A DNA stretch of 64,000 nt, taken from positions 50,244,110 through 50,308,109 of the forward strand of contig CM039125.1 in NCBI GenBank assembly GCA_022036555.1, read 5' to 3'. The DNA is from Microstegium vimineum. Its lineage: Eukaryota; Streptophyta; Magnoliopsida; Poales; Poaceae. This document shows positions 1-11,700 of this stretch, one piece after another. Under the pieces are notes generated by a model. The model made no database searches and was not told the origin of the DNA. It saw nothing but the letters and a program-made list of their open reading frames with translations. A program made the translations under genes and the position numbers. Numbering within the stretch: position 1 is the stretch's first letter; each line of letters starts with the position of its first letter.

Positions 1-107
1 AGACATGCTTGCTCGAGGGCGTACAGGCGCTTGACCAGTTCAACAATTTGTTGATTTAGCTCGTCAAGATCAGTGCTCTCCATGGAGATGGCGGCGGTGA
101 AAGCCAT
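1..107 (-). CDS. gag polyprotein, N-terminal fragment cut by the window edge
   Basis: On the minus strand an ATG at 107-105 opens a frame that stays open to the window edge (35 codons). The peptide starts MAFTAAISMEST and continues with a helical, leucine-rich stretch (LNQQIVELVKRLYALEQAC) of the sort seen at the start of plant retrotransposon gag proteins. It sits about 25 bases downstream of the LTR end and a Met-type primer binding site, which supports it being the gag start. The rest of the element lies left of position 1, so whether it is intact cannot be seen. Confidence 0.55.
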   Translation of the reverse strand, partial: MAFTAAISMESTDLDELNQQIVELVKRLYALEQAC

Positions 108-133
108 TGATCGTCTGGTCTTCGGATACCAAA

Positions 134-696
134 TGTAATACACCCTAGGGCGTATGGGGGGTGTTGGGGGCTGCTGGGGCAGGGTGCTGGCGCAGGGAAG
201 GCGGGCGGCGGCAAGGAGCTGGCGCAGGGCAGGGAGGAGGAGGAGAAGACCGAGGCTTAGAAGGGGGAGGGATGGAGGAAGGAGCAATAACTCTTTTATT
301 GCTTAATCTCAATAGAGTACATCTCCCCTATATTTATAGTCCCTAATAGACTTGACTCCCAAGCAACTTACTAGAGGTTTCCTTATAGATTGGAACCTCT
401 TTCTATTCTAATCCTTTCCCTATTCTAATTATCCTTTTCCTTTATTCAATTCCCCTTCCTAACAAACCAATCCTATTCTTTCTATTCCTATTTTATTGCT
501 TAGCGGGTAATGTAGCGTGCGGTTACTGTAGCACGCGGGTACTGTAGCGCGGTGGCCGCCGCTGCCGTTTCTGGGTGCGCGCCCCCTGCACGCAGCGTGG
601 CCAGCCTAGGCCCCTCCTGGGCCTACTGCCTGGGCCCCTCCCGGGCCTACCATTAGGTGCCTGGCCCCCTCTGGGCCTACCATTAGGCGTGTTACA
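134..696 (-). mobile_element. LTR of an LTR retrotransposon (5' LTR, minus orientation)
   Basis: Read on the minus strand the block begins TGTAACACGCC and ends GGTGTATTACA, the short inverted TG...CA ends expected of an LTR. Inside it, on the minus strand, a TATA box (CTATAAATATAGG near 325-340) is followed by an AATAAA signal near 298-303, the usual LTR promoter/polyadenylation layout. Immediately after the LTR comes TTGGTATCCGAAGACC, which resembles a primer binding site for initiator tRNA-Met, and then a gag-like start codon. The other LTR and the target site duplication are outside the window or not visible. Superfamily is not decided; the Met-type primer site would suit Copia. Confidence 0.72.
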
Positions 697-705
697 GGAT
701 AGAAG

Positions 706-1075
706 GTGTTGATATCATGCAGCCCACAGTTATGGAAATAGATGAAGTAGGCGACATGTCCTAGTTTATCAGACTGATTTCACGCAAAATTCACCCAATC
801 GTTTCGGTGTCTGATAAGCTGGCTGGTACAATTTTTGGTTGTTTTGTTATGAGAGAAAAACACAGTTACGGTGGCTGCGGCTAATAAGCCAAGCGAACAG
901 GGTAGGTAGCCTCAATGTCTTCACTGACTTGTGGCACCTAGCCCTGCTACGGAAAAGATGGCTTATAAGATGATTTATCAGCCACAGAAACCGTATTTTT
1001 ATCTCACAACAAAACAACTAAAAATAACAACGGTCTGCCTATCAGCCACCGGAACGATCAAGCGAACAGGGCGGA
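706..1075. mobile_element. two adjacent MITE-like remnants with AAGCGAACAGGG ends
   Basis: Two stretches, about 780-903 and 960-1072, share a module: a run resembling GTTGTTTTGTTATGAGAGAAAAA (or its complement CTCACAACAAAACAAC), a GCTAATAAGCC/ATCAGCC motif and a CAAGCGAACAGGG end. The same module appears once more near 2605-2690 and, in a complete form, at 19542-19661. This is typical of a dispersed short inverted-repeat element. I cannot define exact ends or target site duplications here. Confidence 0.4.
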
Positions 1076-1655
1076 GTGCAATAGTTAGAGCTCGTACGTA
1101 CGCAAAATTATTGGGCCTTATTGGTTTCCATTCAGAGGGAAAAATGGGGGTATGGCTCCGCCCCCCAATCCTGATCCTTGAGGTGGTCGTGCGGTGGCAC
1201 AGCGCATGGGAGGAAGTTGGCACAACAAGGGTAGAACTCGACACAACAGGGGAGTGAGTTGGCACATCCGGTGGTGGAATCGGTGACGGCGGCGTCGACA
1301 CCGGTGAGGAAGCTGAAGGTGGCAACAACACAGGTGAGGATGGTGTCTTTAGTCCCAATCGGTTTCCCCCGCGCCCTTTCTCTCCTCTATCAGATGGGCA
1401 CGCCGCCTGGTGCTCTCAACTGGATCCATCGAGCATCGACGTTGGATCTAGACCGTAGATCTCAACCGACGCTGCCCGGAGCTCCCAACCTAGCTTATGC
1501 TCGCCTCTGTTGTATGGGAAGGGATGGCGCACGGGGCAGGAAGGATTATTGGGGCACGAGGATGGAAGGATTAGAGTTGCGGGTGCACTTAGAGAACGGA
1601 GGGGAAGTAAAGTTTGCTTCTAAGAGCACATGTCCTTGCATTGTGGACCACACGA

Positions 1656-1743
1656 TTTGCATTGAGATGTGTGCACAACAGTAGAGTGACAATATTATAT
1701 TGTCTCTCTACTGGCTACTAGTGTACACACATCTCAATGCAAA
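1656..1743. repeat. near-perfect inverted repeat (hairpin, 88 bp)
   Basis: TTTGCATTGAGATGTGTGCAC at the left is mirrored by GTACACACATCTCAATGCAAA at the right, and the interior (AGTAGAGTGACAATAT / ATATTGTCTCTCTACT) is also complementary, so nearly the whole 88 bases folds on itself with a tiny loop. It could be a small MITE without visible target site duplication, or the foldback core of a larger one. No coding signal. Confidence 0.6.
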
Positions 1744-1800
1744 CTGCAAAAACTGTTTCCGAGAACGGACCGGTGGGGATGAAACTCCCCCCCCCCCCCC

Positions 1801-3600
1801 TCAACACTAGCGTCGTCCGATTTCTATGGAGTTGAAAACTGCATACAATAGTTTCATTTCCATAAATATTTCTCCTCTCTCGACTTCTTCTCAAAACTTA
1901 CAAAAATTATAGTTTTGCTGAGGCATTATTTTATTTAATATGCATAAAACTCTCATAAAATGGCCATTTTAATACCGATCGACCTAAGTGAATTTCAAAT
2001 AAAAACTTATAAACTATAAAGATGGTGTCAACCCTACAAAGGTTAGTATTATTGACCATGTAAGCATCCAATTTTTATTTTTTAATTTTAAAATATAATG
2101 ATAAGTTAAAAACCAAAATTTTATACTTTTAACAAATTTTAAATGAAAAACATGCCAACTAAAAGTTAGAGATATTTTTTATCTCTGCAATTTTTATATA
2201 AAACTCGTATTCTTCCGATTTCACATACAAAAGTTAAGTTTTTTTTACAACTACACGACACCCTCATCTGGCATCTGCTAATCGAAGTCCATCTCTAAAA
2301 ATTCACTATTGAGAATTTTGTTTTTGGAGTATCTAAATAAATGGATCAGCTACCTCTGAAATAAATCACTAGGTATTTTTAGAGACTAATAATTTTTACC
2401 GTATCCATGAATAAAAGGTGTTTGTCTACTAGAATTGTTTTTAGTAGCATACACGGACGATCAGTTTTTTTGGAGCATTTTTTTGCATGACTGCTCACTC
2501 CAGCGTGCTCCTATATATATACTGCTTGGTGGAGATTCAGCAAAAGCGGCATGATGAAGTTTACTATGATGTGATCTGAATATTTGGATCAATTTGTCGA
2601 AGAGAATTTGTTTATTTGGCTTATTAGTCCGACTTATCAGCTATTGTATAGTGTTTTTTCCTCACAACAAAACAACCAAAAACATCACTAGCATTGTGTA
2701 TATCTGTCTCATCGTACAACGACTATGTATGATTCAATTAATATATCAACAAGTTCACTATATATATATATATATATATTAATATCTATAGTGAGATCAA
2801 CGCCATTGGTGCCTTCGGATACCTCTGGTTATATATACTACTACGTACATACTCCTCTAATAAGTATGTTTAGCATGCATGTCTACTTTTACAAGTAGAT
2901 CACGCACACTCACATAATTACGGCCATAAATATGATTACTCGATCTCTCTGTCGTCCAAAAAAAAGTGTTGCTATGGGTACTACTACACAAAATCTTTTG
3001 GAAGACTTTTTAAAATTGGTGTCAAAGGCGGTTGGGCCGGCTGACCGCCTCGATTATTCGTGCAGGTCCATACTGGTCAAAGTTTTTCTTAAGTTTAACT
3101 AGATTTATAGAAAGTATTAACAATATTTTTGTATATCCAAAATCTAATGATATTAATTATATATGCACCATAAGTTACTAATATTTTCTTATATTATATT
3201 TGATAAAAATTAAAAATATTTGACTTCTTCATGGGACGTGAGAATGCCACGTACTCTTTGTGAGATGGTGGGAGTATATATTTTTGGATTAAAATATGTG
3301 ATAATATGTCTAATTTCTAACACTAATTTGTTTTTGTGGAATTAAGTGATGGAGGATCCAAATAATAAGACTAAGACATACGTAAGTTTATAGTGTCTAT
3401 ATTATTCCAAGCTAGGGAAAAGAAACTAGAAATGGGAGAGGAGCTTAAAGAAAGGGATGGATGGATGGAAGGGAAGGAGAAGGAGAAGGAGAAGGAGAAT
3501 GATGGCGCGAGGCAGTGGACGGGGGATTTGTTTGGTGCTGGTCGGGTCGGGTGGGGCCCACCCTCGTGGGTCCCACACGGTGTGGACGTGGGGCCGGGAC
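1801..3600. other. AT-rich spacer upstream of the NAC gene, no gene seen
   Basis: After a poly(C) run near 1789-1800 the sequence is AT-rich with short palindromes, a TA microsatellite near 2758-2780 and weak MITE remnants (about 2600-2690 and 3000-3290). No open frame has coding character. GC content rises after 3400, close to the inferred leader of the NAC gene. Confidence 0.4.
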
Positions 3601-3639
3601 TGGACAAAGTTAAGGAAGGGGTCGCTGTTCTTCTACGTC

Positions 3640-4933
3640 TCCTCTCTCTCCGTCCCTCCTTCCACTACTGCGAACGAGAGAGCCTGCAGCAGACTGCACC
3701 GCCGTACCCTAGCTAGCTTCTGCTAGCTAGTTCTTCGTTCCTCTTCTTCCTCCTCATCTCCATCTCCCTTTAATTTGCCTGATATTCTCACAGCGGCTGT
3801 AGATCGCGATCGAGTTTCTAATAACTCCAGCTAGCTCATCACTCTCTCCTCTCCGATCGATCCGGCCATCTCTTGATTGGTTTCTTTTTCCCATACATAC
3901 AGAGAGAGAGAGAGAGAGAGAGATCAATCCCGTCAGTTCACATTTATTGGTTGGATCGGATCAGGTCATCAGCAACCCCGTTCCCGTTTGCACGGCAGCA
4001 GTCGTCCATATTCATTCCCTAGCTAGCTGGCCTTTGCTCTGATCAGCTGATCTCCCTCCCTCTCTCCTTCCATATTGCATATCTTCTCTCTGTGTGCTAA
4101 CACCTAGGTCAGGGAGATCGAGGAACAAGTTAGTGATTAGCCAAGAGATCGATCAATCAATCGAGCTCCATGCAGTGATTCTTCATGCAGATCCATGAAC
4201 TCTCTCACATGCATGTTATAGCAAGGTAGGTATACTGCTACTTATCTCTGATCGATGCTACTATATATATCAACTATATATTAATTCAACCGTTCCTAGC
4301 TTAAAGCAGTATATTGTTTCACCTCTGGATTGTTCTATAATAATGGTTCTTCTCGATCTACGCAGCTTGTTGTGTGCTTTCATCCTGTTGATATCATTAG
4401 TTTCTCTTTTTTTTTTGGTCATCAATCTTGTTATTGTACGTACGTGTATCAACAATCTCTATCTTCTGTGACATTCTTCTTGGGATCTGAACCAGATAAT
4501 GACCTAGAGAGAGAATACAAACATATATATAGATCATCAGCAACCAGCAAGACAGGGAGACCGACGAGAAGAGAACATAAAAAGTTCATTAATTCCTGTC
4601 TCCTCCTGTGCACCTCTACGTACTATAGCTGCAGCTGCTACTACCAAACCTAGTAGAGATCGATCTCGATCTCTGCAAGGTTTCGATCGTCACATCTCTC
4701 TGATTTGGGAAAGGTATATTCTCCATCTTAATTATGTTATAATTTTCATGTTAGATTTGCACATAGAGTTTAGTGGATTATCCGGGACCCTAGCTAGATA
4801 GAAATATCTGAATATGTATAGACACTATATATAGTATTATAGTGTCTATACATGAGCATGTTTTGTTTGAATCTGACTAAGATGTTCTTCATCGCAGAAG
4901 AAAAGGCTATAGCAGGAAGTGTATTCTTGCACT

Positions 4934-4978
<45 letters not shown>

Positions 4979-6755
4979 AATCCAGCATCAAATTACAGAT
5001 AATCTTTACTTCTTCAAACCTACGCATACACACAGCGCTGCAATGATTTTGTCCCTAGAAATAATTTCAATGGGCCAGATTAGCTTGCACTGTGACCATA
5101 GAATTAGCAAGTGCAAATATCGTTTTTTTTTGTTTTATGCCATATTTCAAAATTAAACCATTTATCCGTGTATATTTGGATTGATCGATTGTTAATTCAG
5201 AGCTTATTCATTTACCTATTTTTTGAAGAAAAAAAATTAGTAACATGTGTTATCATTTAATCAAGCAAAGTAAATGCAAGAATCCCTGCCTCTTCTAATT
5301 TGAGAAAATATATATGGCTGCAGTACACACAGTTTGCTTTCAGCAAAGGATTTTTCAACCTTCTCAAAGCGTTTTGTTTCGCGCACAACAATCACACACT
5401 CCCACTGTATATGTGTGTAATTCCTCTACTGATCGAATTAATAAATGAATTTCTAGAGTTATCCTAAGTTTTTTTTTAGTTTGGCTGAATTTTTATAAAA
5501 CGATGCTAAGTATTATGACATCAAATTAGTATCATTAGGTACACTGTAAACTGAATTTTCATAATATGTCCATTATTCTGTGTTATAAGTATTTTAAACT
5601 TTTTTTATTTTCTATATATTTAGTCAAATTTAATAATTTTTAACTTAAGACAACTAGCTAGGAATTGATTTATTCAAAGATAGAGGGACTATAATAATAA
5701 TGGGGCCGGGTGGGGCCAAAATTATCTAAGACATACATATGGGGACAATATCTAGTCTCTGTGGATATAGAAGGGGGGGGGGGGGGGGGGGGAAGACAAT
5801 CCTATATATGACACATGCTCTCTTTTGCATGTACACAAGTTACAATTGTGCATGAGTAGTAGTTACGTATACTAACTTAAAACACACATAATGCGCATTT
5901 CTTAATTAATACAATAATAAAAACAAAGAATATATTACTGACACAATGCACATGGTATGGTAATTAATTAATCTATATGTCGATCATAAGAACATATATA
6001 CACCACTTCCAAATTAATAATCAACATCAGCTCTCCGTCCAACTCCAACATGGATCAGAACAATGAAAAAGAATGACGACGCTTACATATATGTCACACC
6101 ACCAAGTAGCACATATGATCATAGACACGCATGCACCTAGCGCGTGAGTGCCACACTTTAGTGGGTGACCCCATCCAATGTTGGGGTGCATGGAATGTAT
6201 ACACTACAATATGCACTAGAGGCCACACAGCCAGCCAGCCTGCACTAGGGAGGGCCTGCATTCAGGACATGTATGATGAGAGAAAGTTAGCTTTGAGCAG
6301 CAGCAGCAGCAGCAGGGGAAACATTCCACAAAGAGTAATGAGTGGTGATGCTCAGCTAGCTGCTCAGTACCACATAGTACACCACACATGCACTGCAAAT
6401 GCAATGCAAGCATTTGAGGTCATTAGTAGTGCATGCGTCACTACTGCAAATGATCATGCTTGCTTCGAGTATTACTTTTTATCTGTCCATTATCGCATGC
6501 GTACACCCTGCTGGCAGTGCCGGGTTAAATTATGATCGATGGTACACATATGCATGCATTCATCCATTACATCCTGGCAGGCCGATTGGTTTAATATTAA
6601 GTCTTAATTTTAATACCTGGAGAGCTAGCTGCAGTATATACTAGCAGTCTAGCATGCATGATACAAGATCTAACGTTAACACATATATATATGACGCATC
6701 AATAATGCAATAATTTCAGGTTGATCGATCAGTCTAGTTATCTAGAGATATATAG
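3640..6755 (+). promoter_or_regulatory. inferred 5' leader region of the NAC gene with leader introns
   Basis: From about 3640 the sequence takes on CT-rich, GA-rich grass 5'UTR character, with (GA)n at 3900-3922. Plausible leader exons end at good donors GCAAG/GTAGGT (4225/4226) and GGAAAG/GTATAT (4713/4714). A good acceptor, ATAATTTCAG, ends at 6719, 36 bases before the start codon. A leader split by one or more introns totalling nearly 3 kb would explain the distance to the ATG. The intron span contains a (CT)n tract (about 4938-4977), a small palindrome at about 4817-4852 and a poly(G) run near 5770-5792. These are inferences from splice-like signals; transcript data are needed for the true start. 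Confidence 0.4.
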
Positions 6756-8737
6756 ATGGGTATGAGCAGCACACAAGCGCAGACGCAGCAGCTGGTTCCT
6801 CCAGGCTTTCGATTCCATCCGACAGACGAAGAGCTTGTGGACTACTACCTCAGGAAGAAGGTGGCCTCAAGAAGGATCGACCTCAATGTCATCAAAGATG
6901 TCGATCTTTACAAGATTGAGCCATGGGATCTCCAAGGTCAGTACATTTTTACATTGTGTTGTTAGATATCTATGCAATCACTGATATACATCCATGCATC
7001 ATCTTACACACATTATATATTACAATTGGCATGCGCTTGCAGAGAAGTGCAGATTGGGAGGACCTGGTGAGGAGGAGCAGAACGAGTGGTACTTCTTCAG
7101 CCACAAAGACAAGAAATACCCGACGGGCACCCGGACCAACCGGGCCACTGCTGCAGGGTTTTGGAAGGCAACCGGCAGAGACAAGCCGATCTATGCTAAC
7201 AAGCAGCGGCAGCTGGTGGGCATGAGGAAGACGCTGGTGTACTACAAGGGCAGGGCTCCCAATGGCCACAAGTCCGACTGGATTATGCATGAGTACCGCC
7301 TTGAAACCAATGAGAATGGTCCTCCCCAGGCAAGCAAGGCTCTAATTTTATTTGTTTTATTACTGCCTACCAAATCTATCATACAATGAAGTTAGTTTTC
7401 ATCATTATATTCAGTATATATAGTATGATATATACAAGCAAGCTAGGAGTTTTACACTATATATCATACATGAGTTCAGATCATGGTAATCCAAAAATAT
7501 AATGCATGTCGCATTGGTCGTGTATAGTGATGTGAGGTCGTGTGTTGTGATGTGTATTGATATCTATCACATCCCCTCAGTAGTCAGCTGATTACCCTCT
7601 GCATGTGTGTATATGATTGTCGTTGTTACTCACAGCAGCCAGCTTTTTATCCTGCAGATCAGAATTATATCATGAAGAAAAAAAATATATGCATTAATTT
7701 ATACCATCGCGTCATGCATGCATGCTAAATGCTATATATCTTATTCATACATACCAACAGCAACTGCGTATAATGATAAGTGTATTTGTTATAAACTTAA
7801 TTATAATGTTATTTAGAAAGGTATATATTCTCTACTCATGCACATTGTCTCAAAGTTTATCCTATATAAAAGTAGAACTTATCTGAATCCAAACTGCCAC
7901 TTGATCCTTTAATTTTGTTATTACTTCGTTTCTGCTTTTGTGATGTGATGTACTGTGTCTTCCATGTACTGTGCAAGGAATTGCTCAGCTATATAGATCA
8001 TGCCATTAGGGCACTGGACTTGATAATAAGTTGGTGGCATGCATGTGTTTCAATGATCTGTTAAGAACTCTGCCATTTAATAATGTTGTTCTACATTTAA
8101 GATGGTGTTTGTTTTCTGAATAATCACATAGTTCACATCAGCTACATTTTTCAACATGTATATCATCTATATATTTCAGGAGGAAGGATGGGTAGTATGT
8201 AGGGTGTTCAAAAAGCGACTACCAACAACAAGAAGAGAATCTGACCATGATGCACCATGCTGGTATGTCGATGAAGATGGAACCTTCATGCATGACCTTA
8301 GCTCTCCCATGAGTGGATTGCCACCACACCACAGCATAGCACAGCTGCAAGAACAACACCTCCAAATGCTGAACAATAGCTACAAGAGGGAACTGAAGCT
8401 ACAATTCCAGATGCCAAGCCATCATATTCTCAATGCCATTCCTCACGAGCTAGAGAGCCCATCCTTCCATTCTCTTTTGGTCTCACTAGACCATCAAACT
8501 AAAGCACACCATGCTCACCAACATGTTCAGCTCATGGAGCATGCAGTCGACCAAGTCACTGATTGGAGAGTTCTGGACAAGTTTGTTGCATCTCAACTTA
8601 GTAACGACGATGCAGCAAAGGGTGTTGTAGAGTATGCTGATGAAGGAGATATCCTTCAGGTCAATGAGAAGCAAGAGATGGCTACCAATTATGCATCAAC
8701 GTCAACATCCAGCAGCCAAGTTGATCCATGGAAGTGA
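6756..8737 (+). CDS. NAC-domain transcription factor, VND/secondary-wall type
   Basis: Three exons join into a 341-residue protein: 6756-6936, 7043-7329 and 8180-8737. All five NAC subdomains are present: A (LVPPGFRFHPTDEELVDYYL, residues about 13-32), B (IDLNVIKDVDLYKIEPWDLQ), C (EWYFFSHKDKKYPTGTRTNR then ATAAGFWKATGRDKPI), D (MRKTLVYYKGRAPNGHKSDW) and E (EEGWVVCRVFKK, starting residue 157). These residues match the VND/NST clade that switches on xylem vessel and fibre secondary wall genes as nuclear DNA-binding dimers. The C-terminal 170 residues form the divergent activation region and end in WK. Intron positions fit the family. Intron 2 has a GC donor (CAG/GCAAGC) and a normal CAG acceptor; no GT alternative keeps the frame. 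I do not assign a gene symbol because several rice paralogues are alike. The NAC identity is certain, the VND placement likely. Confidence 0.95.
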
Positions 8738-11700
8738 CGATGATGAAATTAATCAAACATACTACCTCATATAAAATATTATATTAAGAGCTACAATAAT
8801 GATGATTATCATATCGGATCAATTGGGACATATAAGTAATTTGATCTACATAGTGACTTGTAAATAAGACTATATATTGAGTTGTGTATCAGTGTACGAC
8901 TACTTATTATGTCCTTCAGGTGTTGTACTGAATATAATTATCACACCGTGTTTCTATATAAATAAGGTCATGGAGACCTTAGAAACTTCATGAATCATGA
9001 TTTGTAATAGGTGATACTCTTTCAGTTATTATGTGTGATACTGAGTTGTTGGTCTATCAACCAATTAACTCGATATAACCATATTTAGATATTTCATTTT
9101 GCAGTGATTCTATATATATTGTACCTTTGGCATCACATTTTTCTTTAAGAGAATAATAGGAATACTATTAGGACATGTTAGATAACTTAAACTGGTATAT
9201 ATGCTTAAACACGAAGTCTGGATCACAAACGATATACATATAATAGTACATCCATACCAGTATTGATTAGGAGGATGCCATAACCAATACATAATGGTTT
9301 AGTTTAGTTTGCTATGTGAAACCATGCGGAACGTGGAATTGTATATCTGAACTTTATTTTTTTTAAAAAAAACAGTTATATAATCTAGTTCTCACGACTT
9401 GCCTATGGAGACTATATACGTCGCGTACAAATTCTTTTGCCAGCTATAATCCTCAAGCATTACTGGTTACTGCCCAACACTTTTTCGGTACACTTAACCA
9501 AATATGTAAGATGTTCATAGTTCATACCCATACTACCATATGTTTCTAATACTTTTAACCTTTTTCTGAATAAAAATAAAAAAAGAACTGCAAAGAGAAG
9601 TATCAACAGTTCTACATAGAAAAAGATGGGGGAAATATTATCAAAATTAATAAGGATTGTGTATGTTTGTCTGTTGGACTTCATTAGTTAATGACTAATC
9701 GTTTTCCTATATGCTATATGTGATCAGAAAGATGAGCCATACATCGTTCTCTGTATGAAGGGATGACGTGAACCTAACAGGGATCAGCTCATTAAGTAAT
9801 AATCTTCTTTCCTTCTACTCTCAAGTCTCGACAGAGGAAAATAGGTAGAGAGTACATGCCTAATTTTCGTTTCTATTATCCCAAAAAAACTTTGTTTCTA
9901 GAAACAAGGTGAAAGGTATATAGACGAAAAAAATATACTGAGATAGAACTTTAATTATACATGCATTTGTTTTGTCTCCTTAGATGTGCAATTATCCAAA
10001 CCGATAATTTGCTCGAATAAAATGCATTGAGGGCTTCAACCAGATCAGCTATATGGCTTACTCTTCTGGGTCCATATAGGCTATATACGTATTACAGGCC
10101 GGGAGCATAAAATCCATCCATTATTTACAATTAATGGGCCGGGAAATGAGTTTCAGGCCAGTATATTAGTAGCGCTGTCATCGGAGTTGTTAGATAACAC
10201 AGTACCTTGCTACTACAGTGGTCACATCAGTAAGAAATTATAGCCCACTGTAACTATTTACAAATCAGTGAGGTGTGTATGGTTCTTTTTTCATGAACGT
10301 GCCCTTGTGACACGTGTTTCATCAAGTAGAAGTAGAGTTACTGTTAGTTACATCAATCCTCGGTAATGCATAGATTACCCAAGCAAAGACAGACGAACTA
10401 ACAGGCACACAACACAAACACAGGTCTAGTTCTCCATTACAGTTTTGACTAAATGACCAATGCAAGGACAAGGAGCATAACTGATAAGGCAGAACTCGGC
10501 AGGAATACCATAGTAAGCAACTAACTGTATTTCTAGAGTGGGATTTACCATTTACGCATTACATTTGTAAAGGAAATTAAGATAAGATTAGTTCACATAT
10601 AATTCTAAGTATATAATAAGCATAAGAAACAATATGGAGATCGAACGGTAATGCACCAAAAACTTGTTCAGATCATCATGAACAGAACAGGCCTAAGAAA
10701 AGAAAACAACTAAAAGTTGGTTTACTCATCATGCATATATATACCATGTGCATCGCTACAAGTATATATGTACTTCACTAGGAGTTAGAGGGAGAAGCTG
10801 CTGCATGCATGATCATCTATTTACGCTTAGTTTTATTAGATCATTAACTTATTTTTAGGAATGGTAATCTGTCTAACTAGCCTGCTCATCAGATGAAGAA
10901 AAAAAGCTAGCAGCTTGAGTCATCAAACAGTATAAGGACGAGTTCAGAAGCGAAGGCATATCATTTATTTTCGAAGGGATATATGTAGAATGGTAACATG
11001 TATAGATTGGCTATAATGAGTTTGACCAGCTAGCAGTAAAGAGATTTCTATCTAGAGAACAGGCGGTACAAAGAAAGAAATGACAAGTCCACAAATATCA
11101 TGGTAATGAAAGAAAGGTAGATAACAGTAACGTACATAACTCACCTACCACTGAGAACACTCTGGTGATCATGGCCCAGGGATTATGTGAAACAAGCACG
11201 AGCTAGATGACAAAGATTACAAGAAAGAAAGGGCCAGATAGCGACACCACCTTAAGGAGTGCGTGGTGCCAATGTAGAGAGTGAAGGGCCAATGCTTCGT
11301 TCCTGACCGATGCTTTAAGGGGATCGTCAAAGATAGCAAGCATGCATAGGAGCAGCAAAGAAAGGCATGCATGTATGCATTTGCTGCCTCCCACCAACTG
11401 AGCGAGCTTCCGGCTTATATAGTGCAAGAGCCCCACATACACCTGACGACCGCAAGCCGGCCGGCCATGCAGTGCAGTCCACACCACACAGCCTTCAAAG
11501 CAATGCAAGCATTACACACTCCAGAAAAGCATGGGTCTGCATCAAACCTCTCAACTACTTCCCAGATGTGTATACTGATAGATGGGACACATACGGCCCT
11601 GCATGTCAGTGGCTGCAGGCAGTTCCTGTGAGAAAAAAAAGGCAAAACCACAATATGATAGGATTATTTGCGCGTGTATGAGGTTAAAAAGGAAGGTGTG

